Shown in pieces: positions 1-7,812 of a stretch of DNA of 36,319 bases. The notes beneath the pieces were generated by a model that saw only the letters and a list, made by a program, of their open reading frames with translations, did not search any database and had not been told where the DNA came from. The first letter of the stretch is position 1. Each line of letters opens with the position of its first letter. Source of the stretch: Gammaproteobacteria bacterium. Lineage in GTDB: Bacteria > Pseudomonadota > Gammaproteobacteria > Pseudomonadales > Pseudomonadaceae. Both the position numbers and the translations under genes were made by a program. Where the stretch lies: NCBI GenBank assembly GCA_903970465.1, contig CAJCIO010000029.1, forward strand, positions 1 to 36,319, written 5' to 3'.

Positions 1-9
1 ATTTCGAAT

Positions 10-66
10 ATAAAGGCCTCGTAGCTGGCGAACGTGCACTCGGTCACAGCTCAATACAGCCTTTAT
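10..66 (+). promoter_or_regulatory. Inverted repeat before the HTH-PIN pair, candidate operator
   Basis: ATAAAGGC at 10-17 and GCCTTTAT at 59-66 are exact reverse complements separated by 41 bases, and they flank the probable leader of the HTH gene. TATAAA at 9-14 could act as a -10 element, but the matching -35 would lie outside the window. Antitoxins of this kind usually repress their own promoter, so the repeat is a reasonable operator candidate. The symmetry is seen directly; the function is inferred. Confidence 0.3.
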
Positions 67-76
67 GGAGATGATC

Positions 77-544
77 ATGTTCACCGCCGACCTCACCCGC
101 ACTGCGCTTCCTGACGCGAAGGAAATTGCTGCCGCCGTGGAGTCAAGCCGCCAGTTGGCCGCGTTCCTGTCCACTAAGCTTGAAACTCAACGGATTGAAC
201 TGGTGGGTGAGAGCCAGCATCGTGAAATCGTCGAACTGCCGACATTCGCTCTGCGCTTGCTCGGCGAAATCCTCAGCGAACTGGCGCTAGGCAATGCCGT
301 CAAGGTCGTGCCGATTCATGCCGAGCTGACCACTCAGGAAGGCGCGGACATCCTTAATGTTTCCCGGCCACATCTGGTGAAGCTGCTGGATGAAGGTGCG
401 TTGCCCCACACGAAGACGGGCCGCCACCGCAGGGTCAAATTCGCTGACTTGATGGCGTATAAGGAAAAGCGCGATCATGCAAGTCGTTCGGCAATGGACG
501 AGTTGGCGGCGCAAGCCCAGGAACTGGGGATGGGATACGAATGA
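77..544 (+). CDS. Excisionase-type HTH protein, probable antitoxin
   Basis: This is a 155-residue protein, probably the DNA-binding antitoxin of a type II pair with the PIN-domain gene that follows. Residues about 85-135 (TTQEGADILNVSRPHLVKLL, then GRHRRVKFADLMAYK) form an excisionase or MerR-like winged helix-turn-helix. The N-terminal 80 residues match no domain I recognise. The ATG at 77 is preferred over in-frame ATGs at 65 and 71 because GGAG at 67-70 lies six bases before it. Its stop overlaps the next start in an ATGA, the usual coupling in toxin-antitoxin operons. Autoregulation is plausible, since an inverted repeat lies just upstream. The fold call is fairly firm; the antitoxin role is inferred from the neighbour. 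Confidence 0.8.
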   Translation: MFTADLTRTALPDAKEIAAAVESSRQLAAFLSTKLETQRIELVGESQHREIVELPTFALRLLGEILSELALGNAVKVVPIHAELTTQEGADILNVSRPHLVKLLDEGALPHTKTGRHRRVKFADLMAYKEKRDHASRSAMDELAAQAQELGMGYE

Positions 545-1116
545 GGTGTTCGCCGTTCACAGCGGTTTATGATGCGAACGTGCTTTACCCTGCCCCGCTG
601 CGTGATTTCCTGATGCATCTGGCGCTAACCGGTGTGTATCGCGCACGATGGTCAGAGCAAATCCATGAGGAGTGGAAGCGTAATCTTTTAGTGAATCGCC
701 CTGAGCTCAACCGGGAACAGTTGGACAGGACGTCCTCACTGATGGATGCAGCTGTGCCTGACGGCTTGGTCACTGACTACGAACAGCTGATCGAAGGCCT
801 GAAGCTACCCGATGTAGACGATAGACATGTCCTGGCCGCAGCGATCAAGTGCAACGCTTCCGTCATCGTGACTTTCAACCTCAAGGATTTTCCCAAGAAT
901 ACCCTTGAAGCCTTCGATATAGAGTCTTTGCACCCTGACGACTTCATTGCCGATCTGTGGGATCTAGATCAAGCAGCCGTACTGGAAGCTGCCAGACGCC
1001 AGCGTGCATCATTGAAAATGCCACCACTGAGCGCAAGGCAGTACCTCGATAAGTTGCTTCAACAAAAGCTGCCCGAGACCGTGAAGCTATTATCAATCTT
1101 TGAGTTTTTAATTTGA
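541..1116 (+). CDS. PIN-domain protein, probable toxin ribonuclease
   Basis: This 191-residue PIN-domain protein is probably an RNA-cleaving toxin of the VapC-like superfamily. The acidic metal-binding positions are visible: D11 in VYDANVLYP, E43/E44 in IHEEWKRN, D93/D94 in DVDDRHVLAAA and D116 in FNLKDFP. It is longer than classical VapC proteins of about 130 residues; the C-terminal 50 residues lie beyond the PIN core. It starts inside the stop codon of the upstream HTH gene (ATGA at 541-544), so the two are probably translated together. Base composition is slightly more AT-rich than in the catabolic genes to the right, which could point to acquisition by transfer. The PIN assignment is firm; the toxic role is inferred. 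Confidence 0.82.
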   Translation: MRCSPFTAVYDANVLYPAPLRDFLMHLALTGVYRARWSEQIHEEWKRNLLVNRPELNREQLDRTSSLMDAAVPDGLVTDYEQLIEGLKLPDVDDRHVLAAAIKCNASVIVTFNLKDFPKNTLEAFDIESLHPDDFIADLWDLDQAAVLEAARRQRASLKMPPLSARQYLDKLLQQKLPETVKLLSIFEFLI

Positions 1117-1301
1117 GGCAGCACTTGTTTCAGCGCGTTTGTCGTGGGCCATCCGCCCCCCCCCGCAAGCATCGAAAGGCTGAGGCTCGCCACTAACTTC
1201 ACAGGCTACAGGCATCGACCGGATCAGCGTATTGTCATCTGCAGCATCCCCATCTTGAACGGCTTCGACCAATGCTAAAGCAGCCTCGATCGAATCCCCC
1301 C

Positions 1302-1790
1302 TCAATGCCGCAACAACTTCCTCAACGGCACCCCATCCTTCATCACCGGCGACTTGATCACGATGTAACTGAAGTACTTCGAAATCCCGATATTCTTGTC
1401 CAGCAACTCCTCGATCACATCCTGATAATGCTGAATGCTGCGGGTCATGAACCGCACCAGATAATCATACCCACCGCTGATCAAATGACACTCCAGCACC
1501 TCGTCCACCAGGCGGATATTCGCTTCGAACTTGGCAAAATCCTCGCGTTTATGATCGCTCAGCGACACTTCGGTAAACACCGTCACTGATTCGGTGATCT
1601 TCGCCAGGTTGAGATGCGCCTTGTAGCTGGAAATATAACCGGCCGACTCGAGGCGTTTGACCCGTTGCAGGCACGGACTGGCGGACAACCCGACCGCGTC
1701 GGCCAGGCTGACGTTAGTCATGCGTCCATCCTTTTGCAGCTCGACCAGGATATTGATGTCAATACGATCCAGTTTGACCAAGCCTTCCAT
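1302..1790 (-). CDS. Lrp/AsnC family transcriptional regulator
   Basis: This is a 162-residue Lrp/AsnC-type regulator. An N-terminal helix-turn-helix is visible at about residues 20-45 (NVSLADAVGLSASPCLQRVK), followed by the RAM ligand-binding domain with the typical HLISGGYDYLV segment. The ATG at 1790 gives the normal family start (MEGLVKLDRIDINIL); an upstream in-frame start at 1805 would add five untypical residues. It follows the HAD gene on the same strand with a 47-base gap, at the far end of the aminotransferase and dehydrogenase cluster. Such regulators usually sense an amino acid, so control of this catabolic cluster is likely, but I cannot identify its sites. The family call is firm. 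Confidence 0.93.
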   Translation of the reverse strand: MEGLVKLDRIDINILVELQKDGRMTNVSLADAVGLSASPCLQRVKRLESAGYISSYKAHLNLAKITESVTVFTEVSLSDHKREDFAKFEANIRLVDEVLECHLISGGYDYLVRFMTRSIQHYQDVIEELLDKNIGISKYFSYIVIKSPVMKDGVPLRKLLRH

Positions 1791-1837
1791 TACGCGCCTC
1801 TGCACTGCCGTTCGTTGTGGTCAATCTTCTAGCAAAA

Positions 1838-2494
1838 TCAGCGCCGTAAAGACAGCTGATGTTGTCGGACAAGGTCCGCCATGCTGCTGATGCACACCTC
1901 TGCCGGGCACGGTTGGTGGTGGTCGGCGCGGTCGCGGCGGATCAAGCACAGGCCGCCGTCGGCCATGGCGCGGGCCGGTGGCCGTGACAGGCGCAGGGTG
2001 TGGCGCGGATCGATGGCCAGAGTGCCGAGCCAATCGGTGAGCTCCATCGGGTGCGCCGCAGGCGATAGCAGGTCGTCGGGCATCAAGCCCAGACGCTCGC
2101 AGAGCACGCCGCGGTCTTCGGCATCGCGGTCCACGAACACCAGCAGCCGGTAGAACTTGCGCAGGTACAGCATGGCCCCCGGTGCATCCTCGAACACGCT
2201 CCAGGTCGGCACCGAGCGAGCGAAGGTCATGCCCTCCTCCCAACTGGCCTTGATGCCCAGGCGCTCGGCCATCTGGCGGTGGGCGAAGCACAGCAACCCG
2301 CTGAACCCCAGTTCGTCGAAACGTGGATACAGTGCGCTGATCACAGCCTTGTACTCGGCCAGGATCTGCGCCCTGTCGGACGTGCCACCGCGGCTTTCGA
2401 GCAAGGGCTGCAAGGCGCTCCATACCCCGGAATCGCGGTCTACCAATACTTCATCGCAGTCGATCAGCAGTGCGCGATATTCAGTCAGCCCCAT
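1838..2494 (-). CDS. HAD-superfamily hydrolase-like protein
   Basis: This 218-residue protein has a clear HAD motif I near the N-terminus: LLIDCDEVLVDRD, with nucleophile D12 and acid/base D14. A helical cap-like region follows (residues about 25-110). The later motifs are less clear: FVDRDAEDRG near residue 120 and a divergent C-terminus with MCLI-like GGLCLIRRDRAD. The protein ends in CISSMADLVRQHQLSLRR. I recall the same arrangement beside gabT-like and lrp-like genes in other pseudomonads, but cannot verify it here. It lies between the aminotransferase and the Lrp regulator on the same strand. Substrate unknown; a phosphatase or dehalogenase role is possible. Confidence 0.82.
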   Translation of the reverse strand: MGLTEYRALLIDCDEVLVDRDSGVWSALQPLLESRGGTSDRAQILAEYKAVISALYPRFDELGFSGLLCFAHRQMAERLGIKASWEEGMTFARSVPTWSVFEDAPGAMLYLRKFYRLLVFVDRDAEDRGVLCERLGLMPDDLLSPAAHPMELTDWLGTLAIDPRHTLRLSRPPARAMADGGLCLIRRDRADHHQPCPAEVCISSMADLVRQHQLSLRR

Positions 2495-2578
2495 GGCAAG
2501 TCAAACCTCCGATACAGCCCAACATTCAATGCGTGCACGTCGCCGCGAGGAACGCTCCCCGCGCCAGCGCAATGATGG

Positions 2579-3877
2579 CTACTTGGCGATCAAGACGCGT
2601 GCCAAGGCCGCTGACAGAATCTGCAGGGCTTCGTCGATCTGCGCTTCGGTGGTCACCAAAGGTGCCAGGAAGCGCAGGACGTTACGGTAGACCCCGCACT
2701 TGATCACCAGCAATCCACCCACGCGGGCCTGGTCGATCAGGCGCTGCGTCAGATCGGCATCGGCGCTGCGCTGGTCGTCGTCCTTGATCAGCTCGATGGC
2801 GACCATGAAGCCCGTTGCGCGCACGTCGCCGATTTGCGGGTAACGCCCCTGCAAGGCCAGCAGGCCATCGCGCAGGCGGGCGCCCAGTTGCTGACCGCGC
2901 TCGACCAGTCGCTCTTGCTCAAAGGTGTCGAGCACCGCCAACGCCGCCGCGCAGGCCAAGGCATTGCCGCCGTAGGTGCCGCCCAAGCCGCCGGGCAGCG
3001 GTGCATCCATGATCTCGGCGCGGCCGACCACGCCGGAGAGCGGCAAGCCGCCGGCCAGGCTTTTGGCGACGGTGACCAGGTCCGGCTCGATGCCCGCGTG
3101 CTGGAAGCCGAACATCTTGCCGGTGCGACCGAAGCCGGTCTGGATCTCGTCCAGAATCAGCACGATGCCATGCTTGAGCGTCAGCGCGCGCAAGGCCTGC
3201 AGGAACTCCACGGGCGCGGGCAGGAAGCCGCCATCACCCTGCACCGGCTCGATAAGGATCGCCGCCACGCGCTCGGCCGCCACCTGGGTCGCCAGCAGTT
3301 CATCCAGCGCGGCCAGGGCCATATCGATGCTGAACCCGCGATACGCATTGGGGTACGGGGTATGGAAGATCTCCGGCGCGAACGGCCCGAAGTTCTGCTT
3401 GTAGGGTTGGCTCATGCCGGTCAGCGTGGTGCCCAGCAAGGTGCGGCCATGGAAGCCACCCCGAAAGGCGATGACCGCACTGCGCTGCGTGTGGGCGCGG
3501 GCAATCTTCACGGCATTTTCTACCGCTTCGGCACCGGAGGTGAACAGCACCGCCTTGTACGGTTGTGCGCCCCCGATCAGCTGCGACAGGCGCTTGGCCA
3601 GGTCGATATAGGGCTGATAGGCGACCACCTGAAAACAGGCGTGAGAGACCTTGGTCAGCTGGGCTTGCACCGCTTTGACCACATTCGGGTGGTTGTGCCC
3701 GATATTCAGCACGCCGATGCCGCCGACGAAGTCCAGATAACGCTTGCCGTCCACGTCCCACAACTCGGAGCCTTGGGCGCGATCGATGACCAACGGGTGG
3801 GCAGTGACAATGCCGCGCGGAACATACTGATCACGCAGGCGCAGAAAATGAGGTGCTTCGTCGACTTTGCTGTTCAT
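2579..3877 (-). CDS. gabT: Class III aminotransferase, 4-aminobutyrate aminotransferase-like
   Basis: A PLP-dependent omega-aminotransferase of 432 residues, closest in pattern to GabT, which moves the amino group of GABA to 2-oxoglutarate and gives succinate semialdehyde. Family features are the DFVGGIGVLNIGHNHP segment, TSGAEAVENAVKIAR (phosphate contact), LILDEIQTGFGRTG (PLP-binding Asp near residue 243) and the Schiff-base lysine K272 in TVAKSLAGGLPLSGV. ATG 3877 starts MNSKVDEAPH; an in-frame ATG at 3889 has a comparable ribosome site and cannot be excluded. With the GabD-like gene at 6241-7698 it could form a GABA shunt, although the ghrA-like and ttuC-like genes separate them. Exact substrate preference (GABA, 5-aminovalerate or acetylornithine) is uncertain. 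Confidence 0.9.
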   Translation of the reverse strand: MNSKVDEAPHFLRLRDQYVPRGIVTAHPLVIDRAQGSELWDVDGKRYLDFVGGIGVLNIGHNHPNVVKAVQAQLTKVSHACFQVVAYQPYIDLAKRLSQLIGGAQPYKAVLFTSGAEAVENAVKIARAHTQRSAVIAFRGGFHGRTLLGTTLTGMSQPYKQNFGPFAPEIFHTPYPNAYRGFSIDMALAALDELLATQVAAERVAAILIEPVQGDGGFLPAPVEFLQALRALTLKHGIVLILDEIQTGFGRTGKMFGFQHAGIEPDLVTVAKSLAGGLPLSGVVGRAEIMDAPLPGGLGGTYGGNALACAAALAVLDTFEQERLVERGQQLGARLRDGLLALQGRYPQIGDVRATGFMVAIELIKDDDQRSADADLTQRLIDQARVGGLLVIKCGVYRNVLRFLAPLVTTEAQIDEALQILSAALARVLIAK

Positions 3878-3938
3878 GGCGTTTTCCATAAGGGTCCTGA
3901 CAATCGGCAGGGGGTGGCGATGCTGTTCAGGTTAAAGC

Positions 3939-3962
3939 TTCGGCACAATCGACTACGCCGAA
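3939..3962. promoter_or_regulatory. Inverted repeat in the gabT/ghrA divergent promoter region
   Basis: TTCGGC at 3939-3944 and GCCGAA at 3957-3962 are exact inverted repeats with a 12-base spacer. They lie in the 285-base region between the divergent gabT-like and ghrA-like genes, 62 bases upstream of the gabT start. The position suits an operator for a dimeric regulator. No strong sigma70 or sigma54 promoter stands out around it. Only the symmetry is seen; a role is inferred. Confidence 0.25.
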
Positions 3963-4162
3963 CTTGCCCGCCCAGACGTCCACATCCACTGTTTTACCCC
4001 TGGCAAACGGCAGAATCCTTCAGCCACCACCGGGCCCGTCGAATCTGCTGCAGCGGGCCTGAATACAGGCGTTCGCGCGCCGCCGGGATCATCCATTCAG
4101 GCGATCCTGCTTTGCCACTCAGGCATCATGAAGCGCCCTCTTTCTCGACTCAGGAAATGCCC

Positions 4163-5089
4163 ATGGCGCTCCTCTATAAAGCTGACCCCGTGCGCGGTGA
4201 ACAGTGGCGAGCGCTGTTCGCCCAACATGCCCCGGATATCGAATGGCGCGCCTGGCCGGATATCGGCAACCCTGAAGACATTCACTACCTCGCTGCCTGG
4301 CAGGCGCCCGAAGACCTGGAGCAACGACTGCCCAATCTCAAGGTGCTGTTTGCCTTGTCGGCGGGGGTCGACCAACTGGACCTGGCCCGGTTGCCGGCCA
4401 GCTTGCCGGTGGTACGGCTGCTCGATCCAGGCATCAGCCAGGGCATGTGCGAATACGCCTGCCTGGCTGTGCTGAGCCTGCACCGCGACCTGTTGCGGTA
4501 TCGCCAGCAGCAGCAACAGCACCAGTGGCAAGCGCATCGGCTGGTGCCGGCCGCCAAACGTCGGATCGGGGTCATGGGCCTGGGTTTGCAGGCGCAGCAT
4601 ATTCTGTCGAGCCTCAAGCCGTTCGGCTTCGCGCTCTCAGGCTGGGCGCGTAGCGTGCATCAAATCGAAGGGGTCACCTGCCATGCGGGGGTCGAGCAAC
4701 TGCCCGCCTTTCTCGGGCAGTGCGATATCTTGCTGTGCGTCCTGCCGTTGACCGAGCAGACCGAGGGCATCCTCGACCGCGCCCTATTCGCGCAACTGCC
4801 CCCCGGCGCGGCGTTGATCAATATGGGCCGCGGCAAGCATCTGGTCGAAGCCGACTTGCTGGACGCGCTGGACAGCGGCCAGCTCCGCGCCGCTGTGCTG
4901 GACGTGCTCCAGCACGAGCCAGCGGCGCCGGATCACCCCTTCTGGGGCCACCCGAACATCCTGCTCACTCCGCATATCGCCGCCATGACGCAACCCGACA
5001 GCGCCTTCCCCGAGCTGCTGGAAAACATCCGCCGCTTCGAGCGGGGCGAGCCGATGCAAGGCCAGGTCGACCGCACCCGCGGTTATTGA
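4163..5089 (+). CDS. ghrA: Glyoxylate/hydroxypyruvate reductase A-like D-2-hydroxyacid dehydrogenase
   Basis: A 308-residue D-2-hydroxyacid dehydrogenase of the GhrA type, expected to reduce glyoxylate or hydroxypyruvate with NAD(P)H in the cytoplasm. Catalytic residues are in place: R223 in NMGRGKHLVEA, E252 in LQHEPAAPDHPFW and H271 in TPHIAAMT. The cofactor loop reads GVMGLGLQAQ (residues 136-145), so the third glycine of the usual GxGxxG is alanine. A five-glutamine run occurs at 115-119. ATG 4163 is chosen because AGGAAA ends shortly before it and the protein begins in the family's usual way (MALLYKADP); the much longer open frame upstream is antisense to gabT. It is the only plus-strand gene inside the cluster and converges on the ttuC-like gene. 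Confidence 0.92.
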   Translation: MALLYKADPVRGEQWRALFAQHAPDIEWRAWPDIGNPEDIHYLAAWQAPEDLEQRLPNLKVLFALSAGVDQLDLARLPASLPVVRLLDPGISQGMCEYACLAVLSLHRDLLRYRQQQQQHQWQAHRLVPAAKRRIGVMGLGLQAQHILSSLKPFGFALSGWARSVHQIEGVTCHAGVEQLPAFLGQCDILLCVLPLTEQTEGILDRALFAQLPPGAALINMGRGKHLVEADLLDALDSGQLRAAVLDVLQHEPAAPDHPFWGHPNILLTPHIAAMTQPDSAFPELLENIRRFERGEPMQGQVDRTRGY

Positions 5090-5119
5090 CTCGGCCATTG
5101 CCGTATCGGGTTCACAGCG

Positions 5120-6198
5120 TCACAGCGCCTTAGCGATGGCCTCGCCCACGGCCTGGGTCGACCCCGAACCGCCCAAATCAGGCGTGGTCGGCCCATTGGC
5201 GATGACCTGCTCGATGGCCGCGAGAATACCGTCGTGGGCCGCGCGATAACGCGCGTCGTCCTGCCCGAGAAAATCCAGCATCAACGCCGCCGACCAGATC
5301 ATCGCAATCGGGTTGGCGATGTTGCGCCCATAAATATCCGGCGCCGAGCCGTGCACCGGCTCGAACAGCGAAGGGAAGCGCCGCTGCGGGTCGAGGTTGG
5401 CCGACGGCGCGATCCCGATGGTGCCTGCGCAGGCCGGGCCAAGGTCGGAGAGGATATCGCCGAACAGGTTGGAGGCCACTACCACGTCGAAACGATCCGG
5501 CTGCAACACGAAGCGCGCGCAGAGATGTCGATGTGCTGTTTGTCCCAGGTGATTTCGGGGTAATTGGCGGCCATCAGCGCCGTGCGCTCATCCCAATACG
5601 GCATGCTGATGGAGATGCCATTGGATTTGGTCGCCGAAGTCAGGCGCTTGCGCGGTCGGGTTTGCGCCAGCTCGAAGGCGAACTTGAGGATGCGATCAAC
5701 GCCACGCCGGGTGAACACCGACTCCTGCAGCACGAACTCGTGTTCGGTGCCTTCGAACATCTTGCCGCCGACCGACGAGTACTCGCCCTCGGTGTTTTCG
5801 CGCACCACCACAAAGTCGATATCGCCCGGTTCGCGCCCCGCCAATGGGCATGGCACACCGGGGAACAAGCGCACTGGGCGAATGTTCACGTACTGGTCGA
5901 AGTCGCGACGGAATTTGAGCAACGATCCCCATAACGAGATGTGATCCGGGACCTTGTCCGGCCAGCCGACGGCGCCAAAGAAAATTGCGTCGAAGCCTTC
6001 GAGCTGAGCGAACCAGTCATCCGGCATCATCTTCCCGTGAGCGAGGTAATAATCGCAGTCCGCCCACTCGAATACTTCGACCTCCAGCGCCAGGCCCCAC
6101 TTGCGCACGGCTGCATCGAGCACGCGCAGCCCTTCGGGCATGACTTCCTTGCCAATCCCATCGCCGGCAATCGCGGCGATCCTGAATGTTCTGGTCAT
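5120..6198 (-). pseudogene. ttuC: Tartrate/D-malate dehydrogenase-like gene broken by a one-base frameshift
   Basis: The two halves together make a protein of about 359 residues in the isocitrate/isopropylmalate dehydrogenase superfamily, most like TtuC (tartrate dehydrogenase / D-malate decarboxylase, NAD-dependent). The first half runs from ATG 6198 (MTRTFRIAAIAGDGIGKEV), through VRENTEGEYSSVGG and TSATKSNG, to QHIDI, then goes out of frame and stops at 5479. The second half resumes with VLQPDRFDVVVASNLFGDIL, including SLFEPVHGSAPDI and NPIAMIWSAALM, to 5120. A single missing C in codon ILC around 5523/5524 restores the full protein. Everything else is intact, so this is a very recent mutation or a sequencing error. 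A TTG start at 6219 is less likely than ATG 6198. Confidence 0.88.
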
Positions 6199-6240
6199 TA
6201 TTGTTGTGTCCTCAGCCAATCGATCGAAGCGTGCAATAGG

Positions 6241-7698
6241 TTATAGACCACCCACGTGGAAGGCCTTGACCTCCAGGTACTCGTCCAGCCCGTAGCTCGA
6301 CCCTTCACGGCCCAGGCCAGACTGTTTGATGCCACCGAACGGCGCGACTTCCATGGAGATGATCCCGGTGTTGAGCCCGACCATGCCGAACTCCAGGGCC
6401 TCGCCGAAGCGCCACGAGCGACGCAGGTCCTGAGTGAAATAATAGGCACCCAGCCCGTAAGGCGTGGCATTGGCCAGCGCCAGTGCCTCGGCCTCGTCGG
6501 TAAAGCGCATCAGCGGCGCCACTGGGCCGAAGGTCTCTTCATTGGCCAATAGCATGCCGGCGTGGGTATCGCCCAGCACCGTGGGCTGCACGAATTGGCT
6601 GTCGCCGCTCGGGATGCCGCCCCACAGCAGCTTGGCGCCTTGACTCAGGGCATCGTCGATGTGCCGCGCGACCTTGCTGACGGCGGCGGGGTTGATCAGC
6701 GGGCCGATGGTCGCGCCTGCTTCCAGGCCATTGCCGACCTTGAGTTTGCCGACCTCCTCCACCAGCCGCTGGGCGAACCGCTCGTAGATGCCGTTCTGCA
6801 CCAGGATGCGGTTGGCGCACACGCAGGTCTGGCCGGCGTTGCGAAACTTGCTGAGCATGATGCCGGCCACGGCCTGCTCCAGGTCGGCATCGTCGAACAC
6901 GATAAACGGCGCATTGCCGCCCAGCTCCAGGCTCAGGCGCTTGATGTGCTCGGCGCTCTGGCGCATCAGCAAACGCCCGACTGCGGTCGAACCGGTGAAC
7001 GAAATCTTGCGCACGGCGGGGTTGCCGGTTAACTCCTCGCCGATTCCGGCGGGCAAGCCGGTGATCACATTGAAGACGCCAGCGGGAATACCGACACGCT
7101 CGGCCAGCACTGCCAGCGCCAGCGCCGACAGCGGTGTCAGTTCCGAGGGCTTGACGATGATCGGGCAACCCGCCGCCAGCGCCGGCGCGCATTTGCGGGT
7201 GATCATGGCGTTGGGGAAGTTCCACGGAGTGATGGCCGCGCACACGCCCACCGGCTGCTTGAGGGTCATCAAGCGGCGGTCGGCGGCGGGCGCCGGGATG
7301 GTTTCGCCATAGGCGCGGCGGGCTTCTTCGGCGAACCATTTGACGAAGCTGGCGCCATAACGAATTTCGCCCATGGCCTCGTTGAGCGGCTTGCCTTGCT
7401 CCAGGGTCATGATCAGGGCGAGATCGTCGACGTTATCCAGCATGGCCTGATGCCAACGCTCGAGCAGCACTGCGCGCTCGGCCGCAGGTTTGGCGCGCCA
7501 GGCCGGCCAGGCGCGCTCGGCGGCGGCGATGGCCAGGCGGGTGTCGTCGCCATTCATGGCCGGCACATGCGCCAGACATTCGCCGGTGGCAGGGTCGATC
7601 ACCGCCAGCGTGGCGCCGTCGTGCGCGCTGATCCACTGGCCGTTCACGTAGGCGCGTTCTACCAGCAGGCTGGCATCTTTCAATTGATGTTTGAGCAT
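6241..7698 (-). CDS. gabD: NAD(P)-dependent succinate-semialdehyde dehydrogenase-like protein
   Basis: A complete 485-residue aldehyde dehydrogenase of the GabD branch, oxidising succinate semialdehyde (or a related omega-semialdehyde such as glutarate semialdehyde) to the dicarboxylate. Catalytic residues are N160 in TPWNFPNAM, K183 in VKPSELTPL, E258 in LELGGNAPF and C292 in GQTCVCANR. The C-terminal oligomerisation segment GGIKQSGLGREGS is present. ATG 7698 has AGGA eight to eleven bases upstream. The gene lies 114 bases downstream of the argE-like gene and 42 bases upstream of the ttuC-like start, so it may be transcribed with both. A pair of 11-base direct repeats lies upstream. Together with the GabT-like enzyme it would send amino-group-containing C4 or C5 products into the TCA cycle. 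Confidence 0.93.
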   Translation of the reverse strand: MLKHQLKDASLLVERAYVNGQWISAHDGATLAVIDPATGECLAHVPAMNGDDTRLAIAAAERAWPAWRAKPAAERAVLLERWHQAMLDNVDDLALIMTLEQGKPLNEAMGEIRYGASFVKWFAEEARRAYGETIPAPAADRRLMTLKQPVGVCAAITPWNFPNAMITRKCAPALAAGCPIIVKPSELTPLSALALAVLAERVGIPAGVFNVITGLPAGIGEELTGNPAVRKISFTGSTAVGRLLMRQSAEHIKRLSLELGGNAPFIVFDDADLEQAVAGIMLSKFRNAGQTCVCANRILVQNGIYERFAQRLVEEVGKLKVGNGLEAGATIGPLINPAAVSKVARHIDDALSQGAKLLWGGIPSGDSQFVQPTVLGDTHAGMLLANEETFGPVAPLMRFTDEAEALALANATPYGLGAYYFTQDLRRSWRFGEALEFGMVGLNTGIISMEVAPFGGIKQSGLGREGSSYGLDEYLEVKAFHVGGL

Positions 7699-7750
7699 GA
7701 TCGAGTCCTGATCCGAGACAACTGCCAGTCTATGCAGGCGCCTCGGTGCA

Positions 7751-7791
7751 GGATGCTGAAAGCGGTGCGTCAGCAGCGCGGGATGCTGAAA
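7751..7791. repeat. Two 11-base direct repeats 30 bases apart upstream of gabD
   Basis: GGATGCTGAAA occurs exactly at 7751-7761 and again at 7781-7791, a period of 30 bases or about three helical turns. They lie 53-93 bases upstream of the gabD start in the 114-base gap after the argE-like gene. Phased direct repeats of this kind suit an activator that binds as a head-to-tail dimer. Repeat identity is seen; regulatory use is inferred. Confidence 0.35.
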
Positions 7792-7812
7792 TTCACGCGC
7801 CCACGGCAGGCT

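Noticed and set aside
1156..1164. Run of nine C as a possible phase-variable tract
   Set aside because: It lies in the non-coding gap between convergent genes, not in a promoter spacer or a reading frame.
1108..1305. A 65-codon minus-strand frame just after the Lrp gene
   Set aside because: It begins with TTG inside the Lrp stop region, lacks a ribosome site and matches nothing I know. It could be a remnant but is not supported.
2834..4162. Long plus-strand open frame antisense to gabT running into ghrA
   Set aside because: It is a high-GC shadow of gabT. The real protein begins at ATG 4163 with a ribosome site and family-type N-terminus.
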